Source: Nicotiana tabacum (taxonomy: Eukaryota > Streptophyta > Magnoliopsida > Solanales > Solanaceae). From it: a stretch of DNA of 64,000 nucleotides. Below the pieces are notes generated by a model. It made no database searches, was not told the origin of the DNA, and saw only the letters and a list, made by a program, of their open reading frames with translations. The stretch covers positions 107,887,157 through 107,951,156 of the forward strand of contig NC_134089.1 in assembly GCF_000715075.1 (NCBI RefSeq), in the 5' to 3' direction. The position numbers and the translations under genes were made by a program. Positions 36,775 through 48,382 of the stretch are shown here, piece by piece (position 1 is the first letter of the stretch; every line of letters starts with the position of its first letter).

Positions 36775-37524
36775 GTGCTAGCCGGAAACTTCACTGATCG
36801 AATTCCCTCGCCGGAAAATCCTAGATCTAAGAAGATCTGGACTTTTACCCGTCGCCACAAAACTCAAAATCAGAAAATTAAAAAAGAAATTCTGCTACTG
36901 CTCTTATTGGTGTCATTGATTCTGCACTTTGAATCGAGAAAAGAAACTCATGTCTGGGTTTGGAACTTTTGTTAATGTTTGTTTGTTACTGAAAGGTGTG
37001 ATTTGGAATTGTTCCGTTGAATTGAAATACTGTTAATTTAGTGATTTGATGAATTGGGCGAAGCGAAATGACGAGTAAATTCAAAATCCACTTACTTTGA
37101 GCTTGTGACTTTTGCATCCGTTGGTGAAATTTGTTTCAAGGATTAAATCATTGCTTAGAAAATCGATGTGAACTAATACCGTCGTCAGCCAGTGGTCAAT
37201 TCCGGCGGTGACTAGTAAAAATCAATAGCAACAACCTATAGGGAAGAAGAGGAAAGCGAGAGGAGCAGTCATGGTCATAGTTGGCTGGCTGGATTTCGAC
37301 AGTGGTGTAGCATAAAGCAACGAGAGAAACAACCTTGTCTTCTTCTCAGATTTTCTCTTATAGTTTCTGTGAATATGTAGATAATATTTTGAAGATCTTT
37401 GGCTAAAAATTTAAAACTCCGGCAATCTTGTTACCATTTTCGGCGACTGTGAGGCCATGGACGCTGGTGGCTGGTTTATCAATGAGAGAAAGAAAAGAGG
37501 AGATGATTATGCGTAAAGTTGAAA

Positions 37525-37990
37525 TATCTACAAAACAGACTGTTATTATACAAAAATTATACAAAATAGACTGTCACTATACAATTTATATACAAATAGA
37601 TTGTCACTATACAATTTATATATAAATAGAGTGTCACTATACAAAATATATACAAAAATAGAATGTCATTATACAAACAATATACTAATAGACTGTCATT
37701 ATACAAAATATGTACAAAATAGACTATCACTATATAAAAATATACTTAATAAAATAGACTGTTATTATACAAAAAATATATAAAATAGACTGTTACTATA
37801 CAAAATAGACTGTTACTATACAAAAAATATACAAAATAGACTGTCACTATACAAATAGACTGTTACTATACAAAAAATATACAAAATAGACTATCACTAT
37901 GCAAAACAAATACAAAAATAATCTGTTATTATACAAAAAATATACAAAATTAGATTGTCACTATACAAAAAATATACAAAAATAGACATT
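37525..37990 (+). repeat. 30-bp AT-rich minisatellite, about 15 units
   Basis: Unit TAGACTGTCACTATACAAAA followed by ATATACAAAA with variants. Two units (near 37801 and 37852) are only about 20 bp and lack the second half. Overlapping frames at 37428-37783 are artefacts of this array. Confidence 0.93.
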
Positions 37991-38085
37991 TCGTATATGA
38001 CTTGCATTACATATTTCATTCAATTATTAGCTAATACTTATCAGATCTAGAAGTACATTTAAAAAGGCAAAAAAAGGTTGCTCTA

Positions 38086-38158
38086 TCCAACAGGTGAGGG
38101 TCGAACATGCGACCTTCAGTTTAGGAAACAAGCGCTCTAACCACTGAGCTACAGGCGC
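38086..38158 (-). tRNA. tRNA-Arg(CCT)-like pseudogene
   Basis: The minus strand starts GCGCCTGTAGCTCAGTGGTT, an A-box and D-arm with intact GCTC/GAGC stem, then TTCCTAA as an anticodon loop with CCT, then a B-box-like ATGTTCGACCC. A run of seven T at 38070-38076 on the minus strand follows shortly as a Pol III stop. The acceptor, anticodon and T stems have several mismatches, so it is probably a decayed tRNA copy or the head of a tRNA-derived SINE rather than a working gene. Confidence 0.6.
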
Positions 38159-38867
38159 TTGTGTTGTCATGCTTATTCTTTTCGGCTACTATATGCAATA
38201 CGTTTAGGCCGAAAGGCCCATTTTGTAAGTAGGACCAAACATGAGCTATTAAAATTTTGAGGGGCTATAGAGGATAGTTTTCTCTTTGCTTTAGGCCCCC
38301 TAAATTTTGGGGCCCCAAAAATAATTGTGAATTTTCTATCTTATTTTTGCTTAGACATTATTGAAATTTATCCAAACTCCTTATAAAAGTAGAAATAAAG
38401 ACTGTCTATTTTTAACAACAGAAATATTTTAAAACTTTGAATTAAGATACTCAAATCTTCATATTAGTAAATAATATTTTTACAATAAGATCCATGGTAA
38501 CACATTGTAAATACGTGGCTAACATCTTAGTAACTTGAATTTTCTTACCAATATAAATATTAGTACTACGTATTATATTTTGTAAGATAACTAAATTACA
38601 GACAAAAATTAAGAAACCAAAGTAAATATTAGTATTATATTTTGTAAGATAACTACAATATAAACAAAAGAAAAAAGAAAAAAAGGCCCCTTATTAAAAT
38701 TTGGCTTTAGGCCATGTATTTTATTGAGACGTCCTTGCTCTAAATAGAATTACATTATACGAGCTATTTTCTGCCATTCCCTGCAAAACTAATAACTTCC
38801 TCTGTCTACCGATATATTATGTTAACTTGTTTGTCGTATTTCTGATGCATCTGTTCTGGCTTAGCAT

Positions 38868-38985
38868 GCTAACATATGGGCTGGAGTATAAAGGCAATGT
38901 TTGTGGTGATAGGCATGCCGATTCAGATCGTACTTAATTGGAACTCAGAAACTGGTCGAACCCTAATCAAGTTTATGAAAGTAGT
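38868..38985 (+). pseudogene. CTL exon 2, left part
   Basis: Reads LTYGLEYKGNVCGDRHADSD, then RT*LELRNW and NPNQVYESS. One in-frame stop replaces a probable Gln codon (TAA for CAA). It ends at the duplicated target GTAGT where the Tat element begins. The expected acceptor AG just before it appears as AT. Confidence 0.85.
38981..38985. repeat. Target-site duplication GTAGT (left)
   Basis: Pairs with GTGGT at 60071-60075, one mismatch. The original exon read GAAAGTAGTTCAAAATA, in frame. Confidence 0.7.
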
Positions 38986-39639
38986 TATTTACCTCGAAAA
39001 TACAAGTAACAATTAAATTTGATTTGTGGTTTTAAAGATATGTGATTAAGTTCAATACCAATAAACAATCAAGAAATATTGAGTGTAGATGAAAGAAATA
39101 GATGAATCAAACCAGTGTTACTTAAGCAGCTGACCTCGAGCTCAGTGACCTCGAGATGGACCAAGAACAATAAAGTAAGAACAATAAAATAAAAGGACAA
39201 CTCTGATAAACAATAAGCGAGAAAAGTAGGATAGTATATTCTTTGCCAATGATTGGATGATATTACAAATTATTGGGGTGCCCTATATATAATAGGGAAA
39301 CCCTAAATAAGGTACATTTCTATTTACAGTAAAGAATATTATTGGTACAGCTATCTAGCCGCCTAGTACGGAATCGTGCAATTCTATTCCGGGATTTGCC
39401 CATGATCTTGGGGGATGTGGCAGGAATCTCGCTCATTCTGTTAGAAATCCATAACGGCATTATTTCAAGGTCAAACGTACTCAGCTTTGGTATTTGTCGC
39501 ACTCTGATCATCGGACCTTGCATCTTATCTTCGAGCTCAAGTCCGATCCATCGGGCTCGAATTTGACCTTGCCTGAACTAGGGCTTAAGGCGACCCCTCA
39601 AGCGTATAGATCGAAGGCATGTGGTCTTGACCGTATAGA
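38986..39639 (-). mobile_element. Outer Tat element, 3' LTR (left LTR)
   Basis: About 654 bp, parallel to 59435-60070: TTTACCTCGAAAATA, CAGTGTTACTTAAGCA, GGAATCGTGCAATTCTATT, ATCGAAGGCA and GACCGTATA occur in order in both. Both termini differ from TG/CA (TA at 38986, GA at 39639), a sign of decay. TATA at 39283-39291. Confidence 0.85.
39283..39291 (-). promoter_or_regulatory. TATA box in outer Tat 3' LTR
   Basis: The minus strand has TTATATATAGGG, at the same place as TTATATAAAGGG in the 5' LTR. Confidence 0.45.
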
Positions 39640-39991
39640 GATAGTCCCTGCATTTCTTAGAGTAGGTCGATAAGAAATGATTTGATCTTTGATACTCCAA
39701 CGCCTCGGTCCAAATGTCAATCTCATGATTTCAACAGCTGAAGTGGCTGAAAGGTCGCTTTTGTGCAGTTCCCAAAGTCATTAATTGGAGGCGGCTGACT
39801 GTTGGCTATTTGGCTTCCCTAATACGCTTAAGTGACTTCTTTAAATAGGCCGACTTCACAATTTTTCAAACTTTATTTCTCTAATCGTTTTCAAAATATC
39901 ATCAACTCCTTCAACTTCTCTGAGTTCATCCTTCTCTTTAATTTGCCCTTACTTCGTCATCAACCCTTTCTCTTTGAATTTCTGTATCATA

Positions 39992-40441
39992 ATGGCTAAA
40001 ACATCTAAATATATTCCCCAAAAAGAAAAATACTCTTCATCATCGCAGCCGGCCAGAAGTAAAAAGGTGGTGCCACCTCATATTTAGGAGTGTATTACCC
40101 CGCCGTGTGATACAACATACGATTTAAAAATTAAAAAACCTCTATTGACTCCAGGCCAATGTGAGCACATGTGCCGATACGTATGTTTGATAACCAAAGA
40201 CGAGCTTGAGCAGGAGAAAAAGGACTGCAACTGGGAGAATAAAGATGTAGTGATCCCTTTCCTCGATGAGGTACATGCTCGTGGCTTCGATCTCTTAGCC
40301 GATATTGAAAAGGCAAAAACTTTGGAAGAAGAGGTTGCTGCTTTGCTTTCTGATGACGAGGATTCATCCAGTGGCTCCGAGAGTGGAGGAGACAAAGATG
40401 AAGTCCCTGAGGATGAGGCTCCTGAAGACGCATCTCCCTAA
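39992..40441 (+). pseudogene. Antisense extra ORF of Tat element, internally deleted
   Basis: Runs opposite to the element's gag-pol. From ATG at 39992 it reads MAKTSKYIPQKEKYSSSSQP, meets one stop (TAG, 40085-40087), then continues in the same frame through LTPGQCEHMCRYVCLITKDE and LEQEKKDCNWENKDVVIP to an acidic tail (DDEDSSSGSESGGDKDE) ending at 40441. I recall longer solanaceous proteins that begin and end this way, so a central part seems deleted after VVIP. Some Tat elements (Grande-, Retand-type) carry antisense ORFs near the 3' LTR; their role is not established. Function unknown. Confidence 0.65.
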
Positions 40442-42101
40442 GATACAATTGTCGAAGATGTGGTCCCGAAGTAGGTTTAGGTTTCTTTCATTTGTTTTAG
40501 TGTTTTTGTGCAAGGACCTCTTATGGGTATTGTAGATATATTTTGTAAACAACTTTATAAAGAATTCGTTTTCTTCATCTTTGTTTCCGCACTGTCTTTA
40601 TTTCGTGAAAAATTTGATAACTTCAATCATTAAATGAACCTTGGATCGGGCTCTGAATATAACAACCCTTAGGATTTTTAGTGATCAACGTGTGATCCTC
40701 GAACTTAGAATAGAATACCTCTTAAGTTTTTTCTTAGTCTTTGAGCTAGGCTTAAGTTGATTTGGCGTGAGCTCGGGATAATGGGACCCTTGAGTCCGAG
40801 TTGAGCGAGAACGAGATCTCGAATCCTTTATGTTTTGGCCCTTAGGCTCTTTTATATCATCCCTTAGGCTCTTTTAGGTTGGCGCTTAGGATCTTTTAGG
40901 TTGACCCTTAGGCTCTTTTAGGTTGGGCCGATTCGACCTCTAAAGTGTCTATAATTGTTCCCTCTTTTCGGCTAAAGACTTAGTGAAAATTTTTTGTATG
41001 CCTTAGCATATCTTTTTTGTACCCGTTGGGTTTCTTGAAGGTTCGACGGATCGGAACCTTATTAGTAGTTTGTTTGTGTAAACATAATCGAATAACTCTT
41101 GAGGTTTTCTCGAAGGCTGATGTTATCGAAGTCTCTAAATTATTCGAGGGCTGATTTTATCGAAGACCTTTATCTTTGCTTTTGCGAGGGTAGCCTGATT
41201 TAACCGATTTTTTCAAAGTGTTTGAAGGCCTTTAATTTATGGAAAAAGTCGGACGTCTCCGAGCCGCATTATTTTAGCCGTAGCCTTTTTATATGACCGC
41301 AGTATTTAATATGGTCATAGCCTTCGGGTTATGTCTCTTGGACTTGTTTCCCGATAACCTTTCAAACTTGTTCGAAAGGTTAGTCCCCGAGTATGTTGGC
41401 CTTGGACTTTGTATCGAGGGGATGCCTCTTTGAGGTCTTATGAGTCCGAGTTTTCGATGGCTCGGATGTGCTGAATACCGATGACAGTCCCCGAGTATCT
41501 CGGGGTTGCATTCATGTTCTGGATCTTGAGCCGTTTCCCGTAGGATTATAAGTATAGAGCTCGTATAATAGTAGACTTCTTTGAGATACAAAGTGTTTTT
41601 GATATAAACAGAATGCTTCTTCAAATAATTGATACATGTGTACATGTTTTGCTATCAAGGCTTGACTATTCTATATGGACACGGTTTATCTGACTGTTTG
41701 GCCTATTACAAAGTTCTCCTATCGAGACCCTCTTAGGCGTGAAGTATTTTCCTTGAAAATATTACCCCCAAGGGTGATGCCCCCTAGTATTCGAGGTTTA
41801 TTGGAAAGAAGCCTTGGATACTGTTGAGTTCTCCTTAAGTATCATATAGTTGTTTCCTCGTTAAAAACCTTGCCGGTAAAACCCATTTGCAACCAAATCT
41901 GATCTAAAGGAAAAAGAGTTCAATGTATGCTTTAAAACCTATGGCCTTCGTGTAAAACAATGCCTTCAATATCTTCAATCGAACACCTGTAACGAGTTAG
42001 TTTGAAATTCAAATCGACAAAAAAGATATATTCATACCTTAGCAATAGTATCGTTTGAGTAATGATACGTTGCAATTGTTCGGCAATTTTTCACCCTCCA
42101 T
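40442..42101 (-). other. 3' non-coding region of outer Tat element
   Basis: Long spacer between integrase and the 3' LTR, usual in Tat elements. Holds a short tandem block (40849-40925). The frame 41289-41645 shows no protein motif and is taken as chance. Confidence 0.7.
40849..40925. repeat. About 25-bp repeats, CCTTAGGCTCTTTTAGGTTG
   Basis: Four units with small variations, in the 3' non-coding region of the outer Tat element. Confidence 0.85.
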
Positions 42102-43169
42102 TTAGCTAAGTTTGTAAGATACTTTACCTACAACTCTGAGGACTCGGTAGGGTCTTTCCCAATTCGAGTCCAGTTTCCCTTCATTCGGATCTCGAGTATT
42201 GGGGGTGACTTTCCGTAGAACTAAGTCCCCGGTTCTGAAGTGTTGAAGGTTAGCCCTTCTATTGTAGTATCTTTTGATCTTTTGCTTCTGCACGGCCATT
42301 CGAACAAGCGCTGCTTCTCATTTTTCATCTAATAGCTCGAGGCTAGTAGTCATAGCCTTGTGATTTGACTCCTCTGATGCATGTTGAAACCTGGCACTGG
42401 GTTCTCCGACTTTGATAGGGATGAGGGCCTCGGAGCCATATACTAGAGAGAACGGAGTGGCCCCCATGCTAGACTTCGATGTTGTTCGATATGCCCAAAG
42501 GACCTCAGGTAGAACTTTTCTCCATTTCCCTTTTGTATCGTCCAACCTTTTCTTCATGTTTTGAATGATAGTTTTATTTGTTGACTTGGCCTGTCCATTT
42601 CCAATTGGGTGGTATGGTGTTGATAAGATCCTCTTTATTTTGTGTGCTTCGAGGAACTCCGTTACCTTGCTGCCGATGAATTGTTTTCCATTGTCACATA
42701 CAATCTCGGCAAGTATCCCGAACCGGCATACGATGTGGTCCCAGATGAAGTCAATAACTTCTTTTTCTCTGACCTTCTCAAAGGCCAGTACTTCCACCCA
42801 TTTAGAAAAATAATCAGTCATAAACAAAAAAAAATAGCTTTACCTTGGGTCGTTGGTAGAGGGTCGACTATGTCCATTCCCCATTTCATGAAAGGCCACG
42901 GGGATAGGACCGAGTGGAGTTGTTCTCTGGGATGATGGATTATTGGTGCAAACTATTGACATTTGTCACATATTTTGACAAATTCCTTAGTATCTTTTTC
43001 CATGATGTCCCAATAATATCCTACCCTAATGATTTTGCGAACCAGAGACTTGACGCCTGAGTGATTCCCACAACTACCTTCGTGGATTTCTCATAGAACA
43101 TAATCGGTGTCCCCCAGCCCTAAACATACCTCTCATGTATCTACTTCGGTGGGCGATTCTATTATTATG
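42102..43169 (-). pseudogene. Outer Tat integrase
   Basis: The core frame 42318-42827 has TDYFSKWVEVLAFEKVREKE, then EIVCDNGKQFIGSKV with a catalytic Asp, then YHPIGNGQAKSTNKTI, where the catalytic Glu expected in NGQAEATNK is Lys. The C-terminal frame 42102-42299 has KIKRYYNRRANLQHFRTGDL and VLRKVTPNTRDPNEGKL, the usual end of gypsy integrase. 42828-43169 holds the remaining N-terminal part up to the nested insertion. Stops separate the pieces. Inactive. Confidence 0.88.
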
Positions 43170-44654
43170 TGTTGATACCCAATTTTTTTCTATATATTTT
43201 CAGTATGTAAAATATCTTTGAAATAGCATATATATGCATCTATAAGCATGTCCAAAGGTTTTATTATTTTTTTCATAATTTTAAAGTTTTAAATTTGCTT
43301 ATTTTTCAATTTTTCATCCATAAAATCCCAATAATTATGACCAAAATTATTATTTGTGAAGATCCAAAATTATTATTTGTGATGATTCATTTGTTGGATT
43401 TTTATATTTATGCCAAAATATGGCTAAGGTAAATTTTACAATTTTATTTGGTATTTTTAAAGTTAATTCCATATAATTGTAATATTAGCCATTTTAAGAT
43501 TTAATTGCGTTTTATATTCATAAAATTAATCCCTATAGTTTTTAATTGTTATTTATGTGCTATAAATAATTTCAATTCTTTCAATTTATTTTCAGAAATT
43601 AATTTACTATTTTTTATAATTTATAAAGGTAAAAATTGGCTATTTAAATAACAGCCCATTTGTATTTAAATTTTAGCCTAAATTGAACCCTAAATCAAAC
43701 CCAATTTCCCCGACCCAATTTCTATTAAACCCGACCCTAGCCCAATTTTAAAACCAACTTAAGCCCGGTTCCCTACGTAACCGTTTAATCCAGGTCGTTG
43801 ATCATCGTTCACCCTTCCTAAAATAAACCTAAACGACCCCTTACCCTAATTCATTTTTTTACCACCCGCCGCCCTTGAATCCCCTCTCCTCTCAATTCTC
43901 TCTACAACCTCACATAAACCCTAGCCGCCGCCACCCCATTCAACCCTAATCCACAACAATCCTTACCTAATCCATGGTCTCCCATGGCCATTTGAGAGTG
44001 ATACAGGCCTCCTACATCTTATGGTGGCCCGTTCGTGTGATTTCATGGACAGATCTCGAAGAAATCTGGTACAGTCCTTGCTCAACATCTATTCATAGCC
44101 TTTCTCCAGACATCCGTGGCCTCTCTCCGGTCATCTATGGCCGTTCAAGTCAGATCCTTGACTTTTCTAGCTAGATTGGTACCTTTCAAAGTCTTTCTCA
44201 CTTTTTTTGGGTTCTCTGAAACCTAACCTTTAAGATCTTTCAATTTTTCTTCAGTTCTCTCTTAGATCTATGCATATTATGAACTTCTTAAGTGTTTTCT
44301 CGAAGGTTCATCGATTTTCTTTAAAAATGACTCTTCATTTTCATCAATTAGGGTTTCTCTTAACTTCTTTTAAAGATCTCTTCTCTGATTTTTTGTGTTG
44401 TTTATGATTTTACTATGTTCAAACGACTTGGTTATGCTTTCCTTATACTTGATTTTTGGTGTTGTTTATGATTTTAATATGCTCAAACGAGTGTCATACC
44501 GGGTATTGCATTGAGGTGGTCTATATTATAAACAAACCTAGGACCCCCTTCATTTTTTTTACAAGAATGTCAAGCTTATAACTCTTTTTCCAAAACTCTG
44601 CCTTTCAATAAATGTTTTGCACTTGTGCATTTAAACTTAAAATTCCCTATTACT
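43170..44654 (+). mobile_element. Nested Tat element, 5' LTR, shortened
   Basis: Starts TGTTGATACCCAATTTTTTT and follows the 3' LTR (50313 onward) to about 44450. It then has a local duplication of GTGTTGTTTATGATTTTA and jumps to GTCATACCGGGTATTGC, matching 54531 of the 3' LTR. About 2.9 kb of LTR is missing. Homology ends at CCCTATTACT (44653), where the last 290 bp of LTR are missing as well. Confidence 0.88.
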
Positions 44655-45237
44655 CAAGAAGCATGGCACCACTTTCGGTCTGGGATATGATTACACCTGG
44701 GAAGAATTCAACAACTGGTTGCCACCATGGCGCGGTCCTTACTATCCACTAGAGCAGCCAATACCATGTCTGGAGCAGACTTTCCAACATGCCAACATTG
44801 TTTATGGGTCAGATGAAGAAGAAGCACTTGCAGCGATGAAGAACTTGTTCCTAGAAGACAATAACATTGATTGTTGTGTTGTTCTCGAGGAGGAGGGGGA
44901 GGAAGGCCCTTCTATACAAGATGTGAGCAGAGGGGCACGCCTCAATAATTGGACCATCAGGACAACCAGAGTCCGACGAGCCTTGGGGTAGCAAGCATTA
45001 CTATTATTTATCTTGATGAACCAATGACTGTGACATGCAATAAGATAACGCAACAAACGAACATTGATTCAGAGGAGGATGACATACCTATTGAGATTGT
45101 TAGAGAAGTTGAGAATTTTGAAAACAGACCTAAGTCCAACCTAGACAAGACCGAAACTGTTAACCTGGGAGATACAGAAAACATCAAGGAAACACAAATC
45201 AGCGTTCACCTATCGCCATCATAAAAGAAAGAATACA
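44655..45237 (+). pseudogene. Nested Tat, spacer before RT
   Basis: The frame 44719-44991 and its upstream extension read GLGYDYTWEEFNNWLPPW and YYPLEQPIPCLEQTFQHANI, then an acidic stretch; 44949-45224 overlaps it in another frame. This matches the usual protease-to-RT spacer of these elements. The deletion junction with the LTR is at about 44655. Confidence 0.7.
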
Positions 45238-46600
45238 CATAATTTCTAAAGGAATATGAGGACATATTCTCCTGGTCATATGATGACATGACTAGTCTGA
45301 GTATGTATATTATGGCTCACAAACTGCCGACCGATCCGACATGTCCGCCGGTAAAACAAAAGCTCAGAAAGTTCAAGCCTGATATGAGTTTGAAAATCAA
45401 GAAAGAAGTCACCAAGTAGGTCAAAGCTAAGGTTCTCAGAGTAGTAGCATACCCGATATGGTTAGCCAATGTGCCAGGCCAAAGAAGGATGGGAAGGTCA
45501 GAGTCTGTGTCGGCTACCAGGATCTCAATCGTGCCAGTCCGAAAGACGACTTCCATTTTACCGAATATACACATCCTGATTGACAATTGCGCCAAGCATG
45601 AGCTGCACTCGTTTGTAGATTGCTTCGCTGGTTATCATCAGATCAAGATGGATGAAGAAGATGCTGAGAAAACGGCTTCATTATGCCGTGGGGAATGTAC
45701 TGTTACAAGATGATGTCGTTCGACCTGAAGAATACAGGGGCCACCTACAAGAGGGCCATGACTACAATTTTCCATGATATAATACGCAAGGAGATTTAAG
45801 TATATGTAGATGATGTCATCATCAAGTACAAGAAGGCCACTAATCACATGGAAGATTTGAGGAAGTTCTTTAATAGATTGCGAAGGTACAACCTGAAACT
45901 GAATCCCGTAAAGTGCGCATTTGGGGTTCCTGTTGGGAAATTGCTTGGGTTTATTGTGAGTCATAGAGGAATAGAACTGGATCCATCAAAAGTCAAAGCT
46001 ATTCAAGAATTTCCACCGCTAAAGAACAAGAAGGATGTGATGAGTTTCTTGGGAAGGTTTAACTACATCATCCGATTCATAGCACAGTCTACAGTTATCT
46101 GTGAGTCAATCTTTACAATGTTGAAGAAGGACGCCGCTACCAAATGGACTGATGACTGCCAAAAGGCCTTCTACAGAATCAAGGAGTACATGTCAACACC
46201 ACTAGTCTTAGTCTCGCCCGAGCCAGGTAGACCCTTATTACTCTACCTTGCAGTATTGGATGGAGCTTCCGGTTGAGTTCTGGGGAAGTATGATGAAACG
46301 AGGAGGAAGGAGCAGGCCATTTATTATCTCAATAATAATTTCACCCCGTACGAGGCCCGGTATTCTTTATTAGAACGCACATGTTGTGCTTTGACTTGGG
46401 TAGCTCAGAAGCTGAGACATAACTTTTGTGCCTATACTACATATCCCTTATCAAGGATGGATCCTTTGAAGTATATCTTTTTGAAATCCATGCCCACTGC
46501 CAAGATAGACAAGTGGCAAATCCTGTTGAGTGAGTTTGACATTGTCTATGTAACTCAAAAAGTGGTCAAAGGGCAAGCCCTGGCAGACCACCTCATCTGA
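45238..46600 (+). pseudogene. Nested Tat RT and first RNase H
   Basis: RT motifs in order: YIMAHKLPTDPTCPPVKQKL, PKKDGKVRVCV-like remnants near 45480-45510, HSFVDCFAGYHQIKMDEEDA (45608 onward), catalytic VYVDDVIIK with YVDD at 45803-45814 right after a stop, RRYNLKLNPVKCAFGVPVGK, and GFIVSHRGIELDPSKVKAIQ. The longest frame is 45848-46276. The linked RNase H follows (YEARYSLLERTCCALTWVAQ, 46391-46600), ending KGQALADHL with a stop. At least five stops or shifts. Copies element RNA to DNA when intact. Confidence 0.92.
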
Positions 46601-46607
46601 GAATCAC

Positions 46608-47180
46608 GTGGATGAAAAATACAAACCCCTAAAAACGTATTTTCCTGATGAAGAGGTATCATTCATAGGAGTAGATATCGTAGAATCCTTTGACGGTTGG
46701 AGAATGTTTTTCGATGGAGCAGCAAATTTCGAAGGATTCGGCATAAGAGTGGTCCTAGTATCAGAAACCGGTCAGCATTATCCGGTGTCCACCAAACTCA
46801 TGTTCTCATGGACCAACAATATGGCCAAGTATGAAGCCTTCATCTTAGGACTCAAAATGGCCATTGATATGAACGTTCAAGAGTTGCTAGTGATTGTAGA
46901 TTCAGACCTACTTATACATCCGGTACGAGAAGAATGGGCAACCAAGAACTCTAAGATACTCCCGTATCTGTATCATGCACAAGAAATGAGAAAGAGGTTC
47001 ACGAAGACGGAGTTCCAACATGTTCCCATAGTCCAGAATGAGTTCGCCGATGCATTGGCTACCCTGTCATCTATGATACAACACCCAGACAAAAATTTCA
47101 TTGATCCCATTTCGGTAAAGATCCATGATCAGCCAGCTTACTGTGCCCATGTTGAAGAAGAAGTAGACGGAAAGCCTTGA
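46608..47180 (+). pseudogene. Nested Tat second (archaeal-type) RNase H
   Basis: 190 codons, open. MFFDGAANFEGFGIRVVLVS has the first acidic residue, VIVDSDLLIHPV the third, and QNEFADALATLS the last. The second is lost: the usual NNMAEYEA motif reads NNMAKYEAF here, Glu to Lys. This extra RNase H is the mark of the Tat clade. It is followed directly by the integrase frame. Confidence 0.88.
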
Positions 47181-47201
47181 TTTCATGATATCAAGGAATA
47201 T

Positions 47202-48382
47202 TTGGCAAAAGGAGAGTACCCAAAGCTTGCAAATCCAACTCAAAAATGCACACTTCGAAGATTGTCCAACAACTTCTTTCACAGAGGAGGAATCCTGTAT
47301 AGGAGGACTCCTGATTTGGGATTACTAAGGTGTGTCGACGCAAAGGAAGTGTCCAGGATACTAGAGGAATTTCATAGTGGAACCTGCGGTCCACACATGA
47401 ACGGTTTTGTCTTAGCAAAGAAGATACTCTGGGCTGGTTACTTTTGGATGACTATGAAAACAGACTGCATCCAGTATGTCCGTAAATGTCACCGCTGTCA
47501 GATACACACAGACATGATAGAGGTACCTCCAAATGAGCTTAATGCAACAAGCTCACCATGGTCGTTCGCCGTTTGGGGGATGGATGTTATTAGACCAATC
47601 AGGCCCGCCGCTTCCAATGGACACATGTTTGTCCTGATAGCCATAGACTATTTCACAATGTGGGTAGAAGCAGTATCGTACAGAGCAGTAACTAAGAAAG
47701 TCATGGCAGACTTTGTCCGCGACTGCATTATTTGTTAATTCAGAATCCCAGAGTCAATAATCACTGATAATGGCTTCAACCTCAACAACGACATGATAAA
47801 AGCTATGTGTGAGACTTTCAAGATCAGACACAAGAACTCCACAGCCTACAGGCCTCAGATGAATGGAGCTGTAGAAGCCACCAACAAGAATATCAAGAAG
47901 ATATTGAGAAAAATGATAGAGAAGCATAAGCAGTGGCACGAAAAGTTATCATTTTCTCTATTGGGGTATCGCACCATAGTACGCACATCAACCGGGGCAA
48001 CCCCATATATGCTGGCTTATGGTACAGAGGTTGTCATTCCCGCTGAGGTAGAAATTCCTTCCCTAAGGATCATACAAGAAGCTGAGCTCGACGATGCAGA
48101 GTGGGTAAAAAGTTGTTATGAGAAACTAGCCCTTATAAGAATAGAATGTCCAGAGCCTTCAACAAAAGAGTCAAGCCAAGAAAGTTCACACCGGGGCAGC
48201 TGGTGTTAAAGAAAAATTTTCCGCATCAAGATGAAGCCAACGGGAAGTTCTCTCCCAACTGGCAGGATCCATACATGGTTCACCGAGTTCTAACAGGAAG
48301 AGCCCTCATACTTGTAGAAATGGATGGAGAAGTCTGGCCAAAGCCGATTAATTCAGATGCAGTCAAGCGTTACTGTGTGTAA
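47202..48382 (+). pseudogene. Nested Tat integrase
   Basis: 47202-47738 has the zinc-binding HSGTCGPHMNGFVLAKKILW and YVRKCHRCQIHTDM (HHCC), then the core with FAVWGMDVIRPIRPAASNGH (first Asp). A stop follows IIC. 47793-48209 continues after ITDNGFNLNN (second Asp) with AYRPQMNGAVEATNKNIKKI (catalytic Glu). After a frame change, 48146-48382 gives the C-terminal FTPGQLVLKKNFPHQDEA and WPKPINSDAVKRYCV. The D, D and E residues are all present, but stops and the shift break the protein. Confidence 0.9.

Larger units (their letters stand above)
36054..38867 (+). other. Presumed CTL intron 1 with repeats
   Basis: Bounded by GTAAAC on the left and by a poor acceptor (CTTAGCATG) on the right. It holds a primer-binding-site-like motif and LTR-like piece, the minisatellite 37525-37990, the tRNA-Arg-like pseudogene 38086-38158, and a block at about 38275-38710 with GGCCCC words in inverted arrangement (TTTAGGCCCCCTAAATTTTG, later GGCTTTAGGCC), possibly an old small transposon. 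Confidence 0.5.

Noticed and set aside
37428..37783. Tyr/His-rich frames
   Set aside because: Translation of the AT-rich minisatellite.
40084..40552. Minus-strand Ser-rich frames overlapping the antisense ORF
   Set aside because: Shadows of the acidic plus-strand ORF; no motif of gag-pol in that place.
44719..45224. A possible host gene with acidic regions
   Set aside because: It matches the spacer between protease and RT of the nested Tat element and is followed directly by RT motifs.
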